Source: Methylobacter sp. BlB1 (GTDB taxonomy: Bacteria > Pseudomonadota > Gammaproteobacteria > Methylococcales > Methylomonadaceae). Taken from it: DNA of 43,073 nucleotides. Positions 1-8,517 of the stretch are shown in pieces. Both the position numbers and the translations under genes were made by a program. The stretch covers positions 1 to 43,073 of the forward strand of contig NZ_JADMKV010000038.1 in the NCBI RefSeq assembly GCF_015476545.1, read 5' to 3'. Each line of letters starts with the position of its first letter. Positions within the stretch are counted from its first letter, which is position 1. A model generated the notes under the pieces. That model made no database searches and was not told the DNA's origin. It saw nothing but the letters and a program-made list of their open reading frames with translations.

Positions 1-65
1 GCCGTTGCTTTTGCTTTGCCACGGCTATCCCAATAAATTTTCATGGATTCTGGAATCTGAAACAC
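1..65 (-). CDS. candidate immunity protein, 5' end only
   Basis: Seen: immediately after the toxin stop codon (77-79) comes GGAG at 76-73, then a GTG at 65 with 7-base spacing. The frame stays open to the window edge and reads MFQIPESMKIYWDSRGKAKAT. An in-frame ATG at 44 is an alternative start but has no ribosome binding site at normal spacing. Known: in polymorphic toxin loci the gene directly downstream of the toxin usually encodes the cognate immunity protein. Inference: this is that immunity gene. Only 21 codons are visible, so no family can be assigned. Confidence 0.5.
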   Translation of the reverse strand, partial: MFQIPESMKIYWDSRGKAKAT

Positions 66-76
66 AACAATTCTCC

Positions 77-1045
77 TCAAAAAAGTTGATTATTAGTCAT
101 GGAATTACCGCCCGTATGTCCGACGCCACTTGGTTTATTGTGGATTACTTTTGGAACGTAACCGACTTTTCCATCTTCAAAATGATGCAAAACAAAGTCA
201 TCTTTAGAAGGAGGATTCCAATTGGGGTTAGTCTCGCGCATCATTTTTGCAAGTTGATCACCATCAATTTTTGCATTTCCATCAACTTCCCAAAGATCAT
301 ATTTACTGCCTTCGACATACTTATCGAAATCTGGCGCACCGTTTCGAAACTCGATTTCTTCTACCATTCGTCCGTCGGGTAGTTTTTTCGGCTCAGCAAA
401 TTCGAAAATACCATTGCCATCTACCGGTTGCTCGCCCTCTGGTGTTTTCCATTTTCCATTCTTACCGCTAATGGGCATCTGCAGCTGGCGCTTTTCTCCT
501 GTCACCTCATCTACAAGCTTGCGTGGACAGGTTTCAACCCCCGGCGTTTTGTTCTTGGCATCAAGCATGGCTTGTTGTACTTTATCTAATGCCTGTCTGC
601 GTGCCTTGGCAACTTGTTCGAGACTGAGGCCACTATTCTTGAAAAAGTCTGTACGGGCTTCCGCGATTTTTGCAGGGTTGAGACCGCTCTCCTTGAGAAC
701 GCCTTTGCTTACTTTGGCTAAATTATCCTTCGCCTGTAACATAGCCTCCAAAGCCTTGGCTGTTTTCGGCGCACGCTTGACAATCTTGGCAGGCTTAGCC
801 AGCGCATCGCCTGCATAAGGGATCATGCTGCCCAAGGACAGTAATGCGCCTAAGGCATCACCCTGTGCAGCCGAGAGTAGAAAGCCTGCGCCGTCACTAA
901 CCGGAGTCGGATCAAATATGCCGGCAATATCCGCGGATACTGTGGCATACTCCATTGGCGTCATATTTGCAGCTTCACTTTTGAGATTATCCCAAACGTT
1001 TTTTTTCATTTGCTCGGCAAGCGCATCGTTATAGGTATCCGTCAT
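77..1045 (-). CDS. polymorphic toxin with C-terminal LHH-type HNH/Endo VII nuclease domain
   Basis: A 322-residue protein. The start was placed at the ATG at 1045 (MTDTYND) because it overlaps the stop of the upstream gene as ATGA and has GGGAG 9 bases upstream; a longer reading from 1075 is possible. Residues about 40-90 contain a Gly/Ala-rich hydrophobic stretch (AQGDALGALLSLGSMIPYAGDAL) of the sort seen in pre-toxin regions of secreted effectors. A Lys/Ala-rich helical region follows. The C-terminus has the pattern FVLHH...GYVP...H...HTGGNS, matching the LHH group of HNH/Endo VII nuclease toxins, in which the histidines bind metal and cut DNA. No signal peptide is seen, so delivery is more likely by a type VI or other contact-dependent system than by Sec. 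The nuclease domain is well supported; the secretion route is inferred. Confidence 0.8.
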   Translation of the reverse strand: MTDTYNDALAEQMKKNVWDNLKSEAANMTPMEYATVSADIAGIFDPTPVSDGAGFLLSAAQGDALGALLSLGSMIPYAGDALAKPAKIVKRAPKTAKALEAMLQAKDNLAKVSKGVLKESGLNPAKIAEARTDFFKNSGLSLEQVAKARRQALDKVQQAMLDAKNKTPGVETCPRKLVDEVTGEKRQLQMPISGKNGKWKTPEGEQPVDGNGIFEFAEPKKLPDGRMVEEIEFRNGAPDFDKYVEGSKYDLWEVDGNAKIDGDQLAKMMRETNPNWNPPSKDDFVLHHFEDGKVGYVPKVIHNKPSGVGHTGGNSMTNNQLF

Positions 1046-1446
1046 GTTTCCATCTCCCAAAAGCGTGTGCGCCATTCACGCGGGTTGTTAAATTTCTGTG
1101 CCTCTTCCCATGCTTCGGCAAAGTTATCGGTTGCCAGCTCGTTAAAGCGGTCTTCTGCAGTACGAGTTGTCTGATTCAGCACTTTTTCAATTTGGGCTTG
1201 CTTGTAAAAACCAGGAGCGATATCCCAGCGGAGCCTGACGAACAGACGCATCGAATAGACGTCATCTATATTAAATGAAGAAGCAATATCGATGCTGTCA
1301 TTGATCGCCCAAAGCAGATAAGGCTTTGGATAAATTTGAAAAAGGTCAGGGCGGTACTCGGCAAGATGTTCTTTAACGTCCTTGATGAGCAAGTTACGAC
1401 GATTCAATACGATGCCATGCTTCTGTGAGCGATTAATTATCAACAT
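1042..1446 (-). CDS. unknown protein preceding the toxin, possible effector adaptor
   Basis: A 134-residue soluble protein with no signal peptide or membrane segment. It starts MLIINRSQKHGIVLN, has a central aromatic stretch (LRWDIAPGFYKQAQIEKVL) and ends in a charged segment (FNNPREWRTRFWEMET). Its stop overlaps the toxin ATG by four bases (ATGA), so the two are translationally coupled. Proteins of this kind next to secreted nuclease effectors are often adaptors or chaperones. The cognate immunity protein is more likely the gene downstream of the toxin. No named family was recognised, so the function is an inference from position. Confidence 0.65.
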   Translation of the reverse strand: MLIINRSQKHGIVLNRRNLLIKDVKEHLAEYRPDLFQIYPKPYLLWAINDSIDIASSFNIDDVYSMRLFVRLRWDIAPGFYKQAQIEKVLNQTTRTAEDRFNELATDNFAEAWEEAQKFNNPREWRTRFWEMET

Positions 1447-1589
1447 CTAATTATCCTCAATCCTCACCATAGGGTTCCCACAATCACGACACCAGCAGTT
1501 ATGGGGAGGTATGCATATTAGAAACGCTGACAATTGGGACATGAACATTCCTTTGTGGTTAATGTAGTTTTAAAGATCGGCGATAGATA

Positions 1590-1844
1590 TCAGATCGTCA
1601 GACTATATACCCGGGATAACTTGTAACTGGCCTCGGAAAAATGGCCCAGACTCCTGCCATCGTCTGTTTCGGCTGGCAAGGTTTTGGCAAGGCCTAAGGA
1701 AGCCTTGGCATGCTCGACACTGCAAGTCAGCTGGAAAGCATTCAATACGCGCAGATAATAATAGCGGAGCAATAGAGATTTATGGGTTGTCGGGTGATAG
1801 GGGACCCTACTCATCTTGCTTGCGATTTTTTGTGTAACTGCCAT
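1590..1844 (-). CDS. small hypothetical protein, doubtful
   Basis: An 84-codon frame beginning MAVTQKIASKMSRV, with AGGA 9 bases before its ATG. The sequence has a Tyr/Leu-rich middle (LLLRYYYLRVLNAFQL) and no recognisable domain, signal peptide or repeat. It stands alone in an otherwise gene-poor stretch upstream of the toxin module and could be a decayed fragment. It is listed only because of the plausible ribosome binding site. Confidence 0.25.
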   Translation of the reverse strand: MAVTQKIASKMSRVPYHPTTHKSLLLRYYYLRVLNAFQLTCSVEHAKASLGLAKTLPAETDDGRSLGHFSEASYKLSRVYSLTI

Positions 1845-2153
1845 GTTTTTGATTCCTGGAACAAAAGTGCCCTTGTAGCTGGGTATCAGAGGATAAGCAA
1901 TCGATGCAACTTTGACTGTTTATATTTTCTTCATACTAGGCAAATAGTATTGGAAGGCTGGCGTAAAAGTCAATGCGGATTGGTTCCGACAGAATGGCAC
2001 CGGCCAAGCGAATCGAAGCGTTCGTTTTGAGAAAACGGCTCAAACTCAGTCATCGTCAGCAGATGGTACGAACCTACCGATTGCACGATATAAGGTAGCG
2101 TGATGACTGTTCAGGATGCGGGCGGCATCGCCGAAGCCACAAGGAAAAAAACC

Positions 2154-2204
2154 ATGAGATGTCCTCAGTGTGAGGCAACAATTCCTCTTACTTGGCGCTT
2201 ATGA
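2154..2204 (+). pseudogene. truncated start of a zinc-ribbon protein
   Basis: ATG at 2154 follows AGGAA with 7-base spacing and reads MRCPQCEATIPLTWRL before a TGA. The CPxC motif followed by a basic/aromatic segment looks like the N-terminus of a small zinc-ribbon membrane protein, but the rest is absent. It is either a decayed remnant or chance. Confidence 0.25.
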
Positions 2205-2483
2205 TGATACTTGGCGGGTCACCGCCAAATTGGGCCTAAAGCGTTAATCACGTGTCCATGTATAAGCCCCATATCCGCCCAACAAAAAGGTCCAAGGAAC
2301 GGTCAGCTAGCTACGCTGGCCACCAGCCCCTGACCTTCCGCATTGAACAACAGTTTTCTGTATTGCAGCTGCCATTTGATTGAAATTCTTGATCGATCCT
2401 TCTTGGCCGGTTTGAGTCGATCAGGGCTGCTTCAAGCCGCCTCATTCCGGCCATACATCCAATCTTGATAATTCCCCGGGTTT

Positions 2484-3722
2484 CTAGCTTTTGTTGCATC
2501 CTATCGGAATCATCCAAGACTGGCTGGGCTTGTTATCTTTGGCATAATCAGCCACCGGTATTTTTTCACCGGTTTTAAATTCCAGTTCAGATATGCTCAC
2601 TAAATACTGATCCAGATGATCCCGGGTGGCTTCCTGACTGTTGGGCACAATCCAGGCAATCGCCTGTTCATCCTGACCTGTCCCCCTAATAATGACTTTC
2701 CAGAATGCATCGGGTGTCTGGACACTATGCGACTGGAGAAAGGCATCATCGGTCGGATCATTGCCCCAGATTACGCCACCAATCACCAATAGTTCATCAA
2801 TATCCCGATAACACTCAACGATCTCTTCGGTCTGCAACCAAGCGCCCCTGTTCATATTAGCGGCCTGCGGTAGAATATTGGTCATCGTGTTAGTGGCCTT
2901 GATGGCTTCGGCTGAGGCATCCAGATGGTTGGCTGGCACCAGATGACCTCTATCATAGTTCATGCCATAGGCACTGGCGCTGGTTTGCTGGCAGTCAGCC
3001 GGAACATTCGGATCGAGAAAGAAACTGTCGTAACGTGCTGCATTGCCTGTATCCCGTTGAGCTACATACTGAAATTTGGTAGCACCTCGTTTTGCACAAT
3101 CCAGCCAGACCGTAAAGCCCGGATAATCGAGCCTCAAGCTTGGTTGGTGTTCCCAGGCCAGAATGGCACTGCGGAAATCATCTGTGTTGCCAACAGCTGT
3201 CTGTACGCTGCCTGTATATGGCCCCCAGATAAAAATATCACCCTTCCTGTCAACGCCTAAAGAGTTGTCACTGATCGGATAGTGGCGATAATAGGGAAAT
3301 TGAGGACTGATGCTCATCCCATCTACCTTGCCGGTGAAAATAGCAGGGAAATTGGCTTCCGCATAAGAAAACACACGATCATAGGTGACAGACTGGGCGT
3401 CTTCCCAGGCCGTGACAGCACTGTCGTAATCAGCCACGTTGCCTACAGCTGTCAGCTCATTATCGGTATAAGGGCCTAGCATGAAAATATCGCCTGCTGG
3501 GTCAATGCCTAAATAGTTGCCACTGGTTGGATAGTAGCGATAGAGATATTGCTGGTAATGGCCTTCCTCTGCCGCCTTGCCAGTGAAAATGTCTGGATAG
3601 TTGGCTTCCGCATAGGTGAAAACACGGCTATTAGCTAGATGCGAGACCGGAGTAATTGCGCAGGCAAGTACGGGAAAAAATATCCCTAGCAGGATGAAAA
3701 AACGGATGATGTATAGATGCAT
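2484..3722 (-). CDS. secreted DNA/RNA non-specific endonuclease (NUC1) with duplicated N-terminal repeat
   Basis: A 412-residue protein with an N-terminal signal peptide (about 1-22, hydrophobic IIRFFILLGIFFPVLA). Two tandem copies of a roughly 75-residue unit follow, at about 33-108 and 116-192. Each has the pattern VF(T/S)YAEAN(Y/F)P.IFTGK...YPxS.N.LG(I/V)D..GDIF..GPYT...TAVGN. From about 195 the NUC1 domain begins: DRGH at 257-260 is the catalytic motif, with the Asn/Trp-containing NMNRGAW helix (289-295) that supplies the metal ligand. The family cleaves DNA and RNA with Mg2+. The likely location is outside the cytoplasm, where it may scavenge nucleic acids. The repeat unit has no function I can name; it resembles substrate- or surface-binding repeats. 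Confidence 0.85.
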   Translation of the reverse strand: MHLYIIRFFILLGIFFPVLACAITPVSHLANSRVFTYAEANYPDIFTGKAAEEGHYQQYLYRYYPTSGNYLGIDPAGDIFMLGPYTDNELTAVGNVADYDSAVTAWEDAQSVTYDRVFSYAEANFPAIFTGKVDGMSISPQFPYYRHYPISDNSLGVDRKGDIFIWGPYTGSVQTAVGNTDDFRSAILAWEHQPSLRLDYPGFTVWLDCAKRGATKFQYVAQRDTGNAARYDSFFLDPNVPADCQQTSASAYGMNYDRGHLVPANHLDASAEAIKATNTMTNILPQAANMNRGAWLQTEEIVECYRDIDELLVIGGVIWGNDPTDDAFLQSHSVQTPDAFWKVIIRGTGQDEQAIAWIVPNSQEATRDHLDQYLVSISELEFKTGEKIPVADYAKDNKPSQSWMIPIGCNKS

Positions 3723-4349
3723 GACTACTTAATTGAAGTTTGTTGTTTATTATTTTTTCTCTTTATAGACCATGAGCGGCAAATTCAACATTACCCTAGA
3801 GCAGAATCTAGCTCTTACCAGCCAGCCTAGATTGATAAGTTTTGCCTAACTCGTCATGATCGTTCGTATTTGGTTTTTAAGCGGAATAATATCAAAAGAT
3901 AGCTTAGCTCAATTTGGGCTGGTTGCTTTGGATTGATAGCAAATAGTAATTTTAATGTTGTGCCAAGTCTGGCGTATGCCATAATTTAGATATTGAAATT
4001 GTTGAGTTTCCCGTTTCTCTTTTGTCCACTGTCACTTAACTATCCTGTCCAGGAAAAGATAAGATGCAATTGTACTTTCCTGGTGAAGCCAGCCCTGCAT
4101 TTTCATCGGTGAATTCTGCACTTATCCTGCAGCTTCAAAAGGCGAAGTGCTTGATTGAAGCCGAGTAATTACGCAGCCTGCAGTGTTTTTGCAATACTGC
4201 ACTTTCAAAATAACATTTTTTCAGAACTATTTTTTAGGCCCAGACATAATTTTGAGCCTATTTACTGACCAATATTCAATGCCCATTGACACTGCCAAAA
4301 AGCTAACCTATAAGGTAAAAAAATAATGATGCTGATGAGGTAAGCTGAG
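3723..4349. other. AT-rich intergenic region
   Basis: Non-coding, AT-rich. It contains the promoter side of the NUC1 nuclease gene on the minus strand, hairpin repeat copy A (4044-4083) and a short stem-loop near 4178-4200 (TGCAGT...ACTGCA). A weak GAGG ribosome binding site at 4337-4340 serves the rubredoxin. Confidence 0.5.
4044..4083. repeat. small hairpin repeat, copy A
   Basis: CCTGTCCAGGAAA at 4044-4056 pairs through CCAGGAAA/TTTCCTGG with 4076-4083. A related copy lies at 4621-4656. The two copies share CCTGTCCAGGAAA followed by GAT and a closing TTCCTGG, and they flank the rubredoxin gene. Confidence 0.5.
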
Positions 4350-4520
4350 ATGACTGACTACCGTAAATACCATTGCCAGGAATGTGAACATATCTATGAT
4401 GAAGCAAAAGGTGACCCAGATTCTGGCATTGCGCCTGGCACGCGCTGGGAAGACATTCCAGAGGATTGGGCTTGCCCCATTTGTGGCGCTCCAAAAAGTT
4501 TTTTCAAGCTGCTGGCGTAG
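4350..4520 (+). CDS. rubA: rubredoxin
   Basis: A 56-residue protein ([21 protein letters not shown]...). The two iron-binding knuckles are C9xxC12 and C42xxC45-G. The Tyr in IYDEAKGDP, the GxxWEDIPxDWxCPICG core and the length of 56 are typical of one-iron rubredoxins, small cytoplasmic one-electron carriers that pass electrons to oxygenases or oxygen/peroxide reductases. GAGG at 4337-4340 gives a 9-base spacing to the ATG. It stands alone between two hairpin repeats, with no reductase or hydroxylase partner visible. Confidence 0.93.
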   Translation: MTDYRKYHCQECEHIYDEAKGDPDSGIAPGTRWEDIPEDWACPICGAPKSFFKLLA

Positions 4521-4926
4521 TTCCCTTTATTCATTGCAAGACGCTTAGCAGTTGATGCTATTTATTGTTGGATAGAGCAAAGCAATTTGTTACTTGCATC
4601 ATACTTACAACGATAATTGGCCTGTCCAGGAAAGATGATACTTACTTGTTCCTGGATGGGCAGCATAAATTAGTATCCAACATACTATTGCTACATTTGT
4701 CTTTACTATAAAAGATATCGGGCTATTATCGATAAACCTGTTGCCAATAAGGATTAACGGCATTGAATCTAATTATCCACAAAATCTGTGGATAACCTTG
4801 TCATTAAATCCTGACATTGAACTATAATCTATTGAAATTTATGAATTTTAGTTAAATTGACTAAAAAATCACCAGCCATAATTCCAGCTAGTTGACAAAT
4901 TCCTGGAGCAACACGGTGATTATTGG
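4521..4926. other. AT-rich intergenic region after rubredoxin
   Basis: Apart from hairpin repeat copy B (4621-4656) I see no gene. The rest is AT-rich and lies downstream of both converging genes (rubredoxin on plus, NERD protein on minus). Confidence 0.5.
4621..4656. repeat. small hairpin repeat, copy B / possible rubredoxin terminator
   Basis: CCTGTCCAGGAA (4621-4632) pairs with TTCCTGG (4649-4655); the stem extends outward imperfectly through GCCTG and GGGC. It is a diverged copy of the element at 4044-4083. It could act as a terminator about 100 bases after the rubredoxin stop, although no strong T-run follows. Confidence 0.45.
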
Positions 4927-5898
4927 TTAAATCTGATTCTGACAATCAAAACAATAAGCCTTGCCACCAAATTTCTTTTTATTATTGAAGCAGAATTTCG
5001 CTACTTTCTCTGTAATTGACGTTTTGCATTTTGCGCAAAAAAACTTCGACTTGGACCAAGAATTTTGAGGTTGAGATGAACTATTAGCAGCCATAAAAGC
5101 ATCTTCCACCTTTGGCTCAAGCTCGGTAATTATCTCGTCCACTGCTAGATTCTCAGTTTCGTAATTTACCTCTTTAATTCCAAACTTTGCTTTGAAATTC
5201 ACCTGAGCGGGTGAATGATAAGATGCTAACACTTCAGCTATTTCTTGTATGGTACTGCCAGATACAACTTTTGCTAATTGCGCCAGATCAGTTGGCTTTA
5301 TGGCATCGAGTTCTTTATCAATTACTGTTTTTAGTGTATCCGCCTTGATCACAGAAGAGGTATCAAACTTCTTGTTATCAGGACGAGTGATGACCGATTT
5401 AGGTGACACGAGGATAAAACTCCTAAACGTTGGCTGAATTCTTATGCCCAAGCGCTTAGGTAAAATATCATTGTCCTTAATCAGTTTTTCCAGAACAGTA
5501 ATATGCCTTTTGTTTTGCTCAACAGGTGATGGCATTCCAAAATATTTATTTTGGTATAAAGCCTCAAATTCGCCGACCTCAGTAATTCTTACCCCATAAG
5601 CATAACTTTTCGACTCCAGCACAAAGAACTCGAACATTCTATTGATGAGCAAATGGTCTATCTGAGCAACTTGACCATTGTGCTCAATCCGTAAATCATG
5701 AATAACTGCCCAGTTCTTGGAATGGCTATAGTAGAAGTCAATGAAATAAGCCGCATCGTCTTCGCCATGCGCTCCGGCTTTTATTGACTTTAGCTCTCTT
5801 TCAATAAGAAAGCGCTGAGTGCTGGTTATGTTTTCATCCAACAGCGCCTGCAATTCGGCAATATCTTGGTCTTTTGAATCTCTGGTTTTTATAATCAT
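4927..5898 (-). CDS. NERD-domain (nuclease-related) protein with C-terminal zinc ribbon
   Basis: A 323-residue cytoplasmic protein. An N-terminal helix (about 10-40) leads into a NERD domain, about 43-160: GEDDAAYFI, then HDLRIEHNGQVAQIDHLLINRMFEFFVLESK, where the QIDHLL Asp and the ESK Glu/Lys form a PD-(D/E)xK-like active site. A helical region follows, and the last ~35 residues carry FFCAKC...YCFDCQ, two CxxC pairs that should bind one zinc. NERD proteins are thought to act on DNA, but most are uncharacterised. The gene stands alone, in AT-rich sequence unlike the GC-rich block that follows. Confidence 0.8.
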   Translation of the reverse strand: MIIKTRDSKDQDIAELQALLDENITSTQRFLIERELKSIKAGAHGEDDAAYFIDFYYSHSKNWAVIHDLRIEHNGQVAQIDHLLINRMFEFFVLESKSYAYGVRITEVGEFEALYQNKYFGMPSPVEQNKRHITVLEKLIKDNDILPKRLGIRIQPTFRSFILVSPKSVITRPDNKKFDTSSVIKADTLKTVIDKELDAIKPTDLAQLAKVVSGSTIQEIAEVLASYHSPAQVNFKAKFGIKEVNYETENLAVDEIITELEPKVEDAFMAANSSSQPQNSWSKSKFFCAKCKTSITEKVAKFCFNNKKKFGGKAYCFDCQNQI

Positions 5899-6373
5899 TT
5901 ATTTCCAGAATTATGAATTTGAATTTTATGCTAAAAATAGCGAAAAATAATATTTTAATAAAACGGACCTGTATATACATCAATAATAAGCTAATTGAAA
6001 CCGAGTCCTTTAAAAACCGATTCGAACGATATTTTGGAAAGAAGGGTAGCCAGACAATAAATAAATTTTTTGACGTTTATGGTCGCCCATCACTAATGTC
6101 TCGACTCGTTAGCCGAGACACTGGATTGTGTTCGAGGCTTAGCTGGTCAAGGGTGAAGCATTCGACTTGGCTAAGATCAATCGGTAGTTATGCTCTTCAG
6201 AAAAGCAGCGAATCCTGCCTCAGAAATCGAACGAAATTCCCGCTTGTCATAGTGCTTTTGGGTGGTCAATCATGACTGGATCCGGACATTTGGCAACCGC
6301 TTGGCCTGAATAGTCAGAATCATCAGGCCCATCAAGCGCTTCAGTCGGCCGCAGGCCCCGGCCCGGCTTAGCC
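5899..6373. other. intergenic boundary between AT-rich and GC-rich DNA
   Basis: Base composition changes sharply near 6290. The stretch contains a hairpin GTCTCG...CGAGAC near 6099-6119. On the minus strand, 6177-6269 reads as a short peptide (TTQKHYDKREFRSISEAGFA...), possibly the tail of a lost gene. No convincing complete gene. Confidence 0.4.
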
Positions 6374-7222
6374 TTATTCGACTTTGGCGCCCCGGCTGAG
6401 CGTATAAGGCGCCAGGCCCCGGCCGGCGAGGGCGACGCGCAAATTGGCCCAGTCCGGAAGCTGCGCCGAGACCCGCTGGTAGAAGGCCGGGTAATCGAAG
6501 TCGGGCAGCTCCCGGCCCTCCACGAAATGCCGAAGACCGGCGATGAGGCCGTCCTTGTCATATTCCTTGACGATTTTCACGAAGCCGATCTTTTCGTCGA
6601 AAGCATGCTTATACTGGTAACTTGCTTGGCCCTTGTGCGTGGCTGTTTCCATCTCGCCTTCCCATTGCGCGGCCTGTTCGGTTGGTATCGGAGCGGTCAC
6701 CTGGCACGACCAGTTTTCGCACTGGGGGCCGTCGACCCGGAGCCAGCGAGGCCTCAGCACTTGCCCAAAGGCATAGTGGTCATCATACTCGACAATTTTT
6801 GTCCGGTAGGCGGGCGAGAGGGCACGGACGATCGCATGCTCGACCAGGGCGCCCATCTTCACCTGGGCGTCCGCTTCGTCCTTAGCATCAGCGAGCGGCA
6901 TGGCGATGACCAGATAATTGGCGTTGTCCGCCGAGACCGGCGGCCTGGACGTCCCGCCCAGCAGCAGGGCGGCGGCCGCAATCCCGACCTCGGCGCCGTG
7001 CGGCAGAGCGCCCGGGATGGGACGGCTGGCCGCGGCCAGGCTCAGATCTGCGGCCCGCAGCGCCGCCGAGTCCGAAGCCTGGCCCGAGCCGGATGCCGGA
7101 GAATCGGCTTTGATCCGCGCGTTCGGGTTAAACGGGTTTTGCGCGTAGGGTTTGAAGGTCGTGCAGCCGGCAATTAAAACCAGCAGACCTGCGGCGGCGA
7201 ATAGACGGAGATGCGAATTCAT
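6374..7222 (-). CDS. hypothetical lipoprotein
   Basis: A 282-residue exported lipoprotein. The start at 7222 (MNSHLRLFAAAGLLVLIAGC) was chosen because AAGGAAA lies just upstream; a frame extension to 7282 lacks such a site. The lipobox LIAGC puts the lipidated Cys at position 20. A low-complexity Ala/Ser-rich linker follows, then a folded domain of about 180 residues with aromatic and charged motifs (YAFGQVLRPRWLRVDGPQCENWSCQV). No known family recognised. It sits in the GC-rich block with integrative-element genes, so it is probably cargo. Confidence 0.65.
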   Translation of the reverse strand: MNSHLRLFAAAGLLVLIAGCTTFKPYAQNPFNPNARIKADSPASGSGQASDSAALRAADLSLAAASRPIPGALPHGAEVGIAAAALLLGGTSRPPVSADNANYLVIAMPLADAKDEADAQVKMGALVEHAIVRALSPAYRTKIVEYDDHYAFGQVLRPRWLRVDGPQCENWSCQVTAPIPTEQAAQWEGEMETATHKGQASYQYKHAFDEKIGFVKIVKEYDKDGLIAGLRHFVEGRELPDFDYPAFYQRVSAQLPDWANLRVALAGRGLAPYTLSRGAKVE

Positions 7223-7300
7223 GAGGGTTATTTCCTTAAGTGAAGCGTGGGCCGCCTTTTCTGCGGCGGACAGGGTTGACATAAAAAAGCGGGCTGACTA

Positions 7301-8056
7301 TCAGCATCGGTTGGCCAGGGCCGGCCGGAATACCCGGGGCTCATCGGGATCCTTGTTGAATACCGTCACCAGCAGCTTGTGGTCGCCCTGATGGCAAAAC
7401 ACGTAATGCAAGGGATTGTCGGGATGCTTCCAGACTTCCGGCGCCTCGCCGTATTTTTTGAGCTTGTGCCGAAGCACGGGGGCGGGAAGCGGGATCTGGT
7501 CGAGGCGCCCTTTCAGCCGACGGTGCAGGTTCTTCCAGGCCGTGTTCCTGTCGAGCGTGCCGCAATGCGCCGCATAGCGCTCCAGGGCGTGCCGCGTCAC
7601 CGCGATCAGGCCCATGCCGTCGCTGTGCAGCTTTTCGATGCCCCGCCGGCGCTCGCCGTCGATCAGCGGGATCTCGCCCAACCGGTCAGCGTTCGGAAAC
7701 CAGGACCGGTCCTTGGAGATGGCCACTTCGGCTTCGGCATAGCGGGTCAGCAGGGGGTAGCCGTATTCGTACAGGTCGAATTTACGCGTGGCCTGGCGGG
7801 TCATTTTTTTGATAGCGCCTTTCGAAACCACCAGCTTCAAGTTGATGCCGGTGCGGTTGGCATTGAAGATACAGGCCTCGCCCAGCAAGTAGCGGATCGC
7901 GATGGCCTCGGCCGCCGCGAGCGGGTCCTGGCAGCTCAGCGCCAAAGTGACGTCGACGGCGCTCTGGCGGCTGGCGCCGCTGCGCCAGTAGACGCGCACG
8001 CGCGCGTGGTTGTCGAAGTGGGTTGGGGCTTGGGCGTATACCGTTAACAGGTCCAT
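7301..8056 (-). CDS. unknown protein of the GC-rich integrative block
   Basis: A 251-residue soluble protein with no signal peptide. GAGGAG lies 6-7 bases before the ATG at 8056. The N-terminal half is a beta-rich segment (VRVYWRSGASRQSAVDVTLAL) with an Ala-rich helix. The C-terminal part begins GMGLIAVTRHALERYAAHCG and ends HYVFCHQGDHKLLVTVFNKD, a His-rich pattern that looks like a compact enzymatic domain, but I cannot name it. It lies 78 bases upstream of the lipoprotein in the same orientation, so the two may be cotranscribed. Confidence 0.65.
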   Translation of the reverse strand: MDLLTVYAQAPTHFDNHARVRVYWRSGASRQSAVDVTLALSCQDPLAAAEAIAIRYLLGEACIFNANRTGINLKLVVSKGAIKKMTRQATRKFDLYEYGYPLLTRYAEAEVAISKDRSWFPNADRLGEIPLIDGERRRGIEKLHSDGMGLIAVTRHALERYAAHCGTLDRNTAWKNLHRRLKGRLDQIPLPAPVLRHKLKKYGEAPEVWKHPDNPLHYVFCHQGDHKLLVTVFNKDPDEPRVFRPALANRC

Positions 8057-8517
8057 TTTTATTCTCCTCTGAAATAAGGGCTGTACCGCTATTATCTATA
8101 GGTCGAAAAAGATGCAACCCCGGCCGGGCGCCAAAAAACCGGCCTGTGTCCGGAGTTGGACATGATGAGCGGTCTCCCGGGCAAACGGCGCCGGCAATGG
8201 CCCAGGGGGAGGCCCGGCTGCCTTGCTGGCCGGCATGACCGTACAGCATGGAGGTTTGGCCGAACGGGCGCAGCCCGGATTGAAAGCGAGAGATTCAGGG
8301 GCATTTTCGGGTCGGTTGCTTGAGGGGGCGGCCGCGATACTACGAAGCCGGGCTGGAGTGAGGCTGATGCCCTGAGCGCGCTCCCGTCTTCGGCCCGTGC
8401 GGGCTCTCGCTGAGATGCCGGCCGAAGCAAAGGCTTGTCCAGAACGCTTGTTTTCGCCGCCTTTTTGGCCGACAATGCCGGGCAATCCCATGAATTGCAT
8501 CAGCCGGAGAGACTGCC
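8057..8517. other. intergenic region between divergent genes
   Basis: The only coding frames here are GC-rich shadows. It should contain divergent promoters for the unknown protein (minus) and the Uma2 protein (plus), but no convincing -35/-10 pair was identified. The GGAGA before 8518 (CCGGAGAGACTGCC) is a good ribosome binding site. Confidence 0.4.

Larger units (their letters stand above)
1447..2483. other. gene-poor stretch between toxin module and NUC1 nuclease
   Basis: About 1 kb without a convincing full-length gene. It holds one small minus-strand open frame (1590-1844) and one very short zinc-ribbon-like start (2154-2204), both listed separately with low confidence. No clear terminator, repeat array or RNA gene was recognised. 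Confidence 0.5.

Noticed and set aside
2311-2517. 68-codon minus-strand frame overlapping the end of the NUC1 gene
   Set aside because: Overlaps a supported gene in another frame and has no family or ribosome binding site.
5913-6275. 120-codon plus-strand frame after the NERD gene
   Set aside because: No ribosome binding site, crosses the composition boundary and has no recognisable domain.
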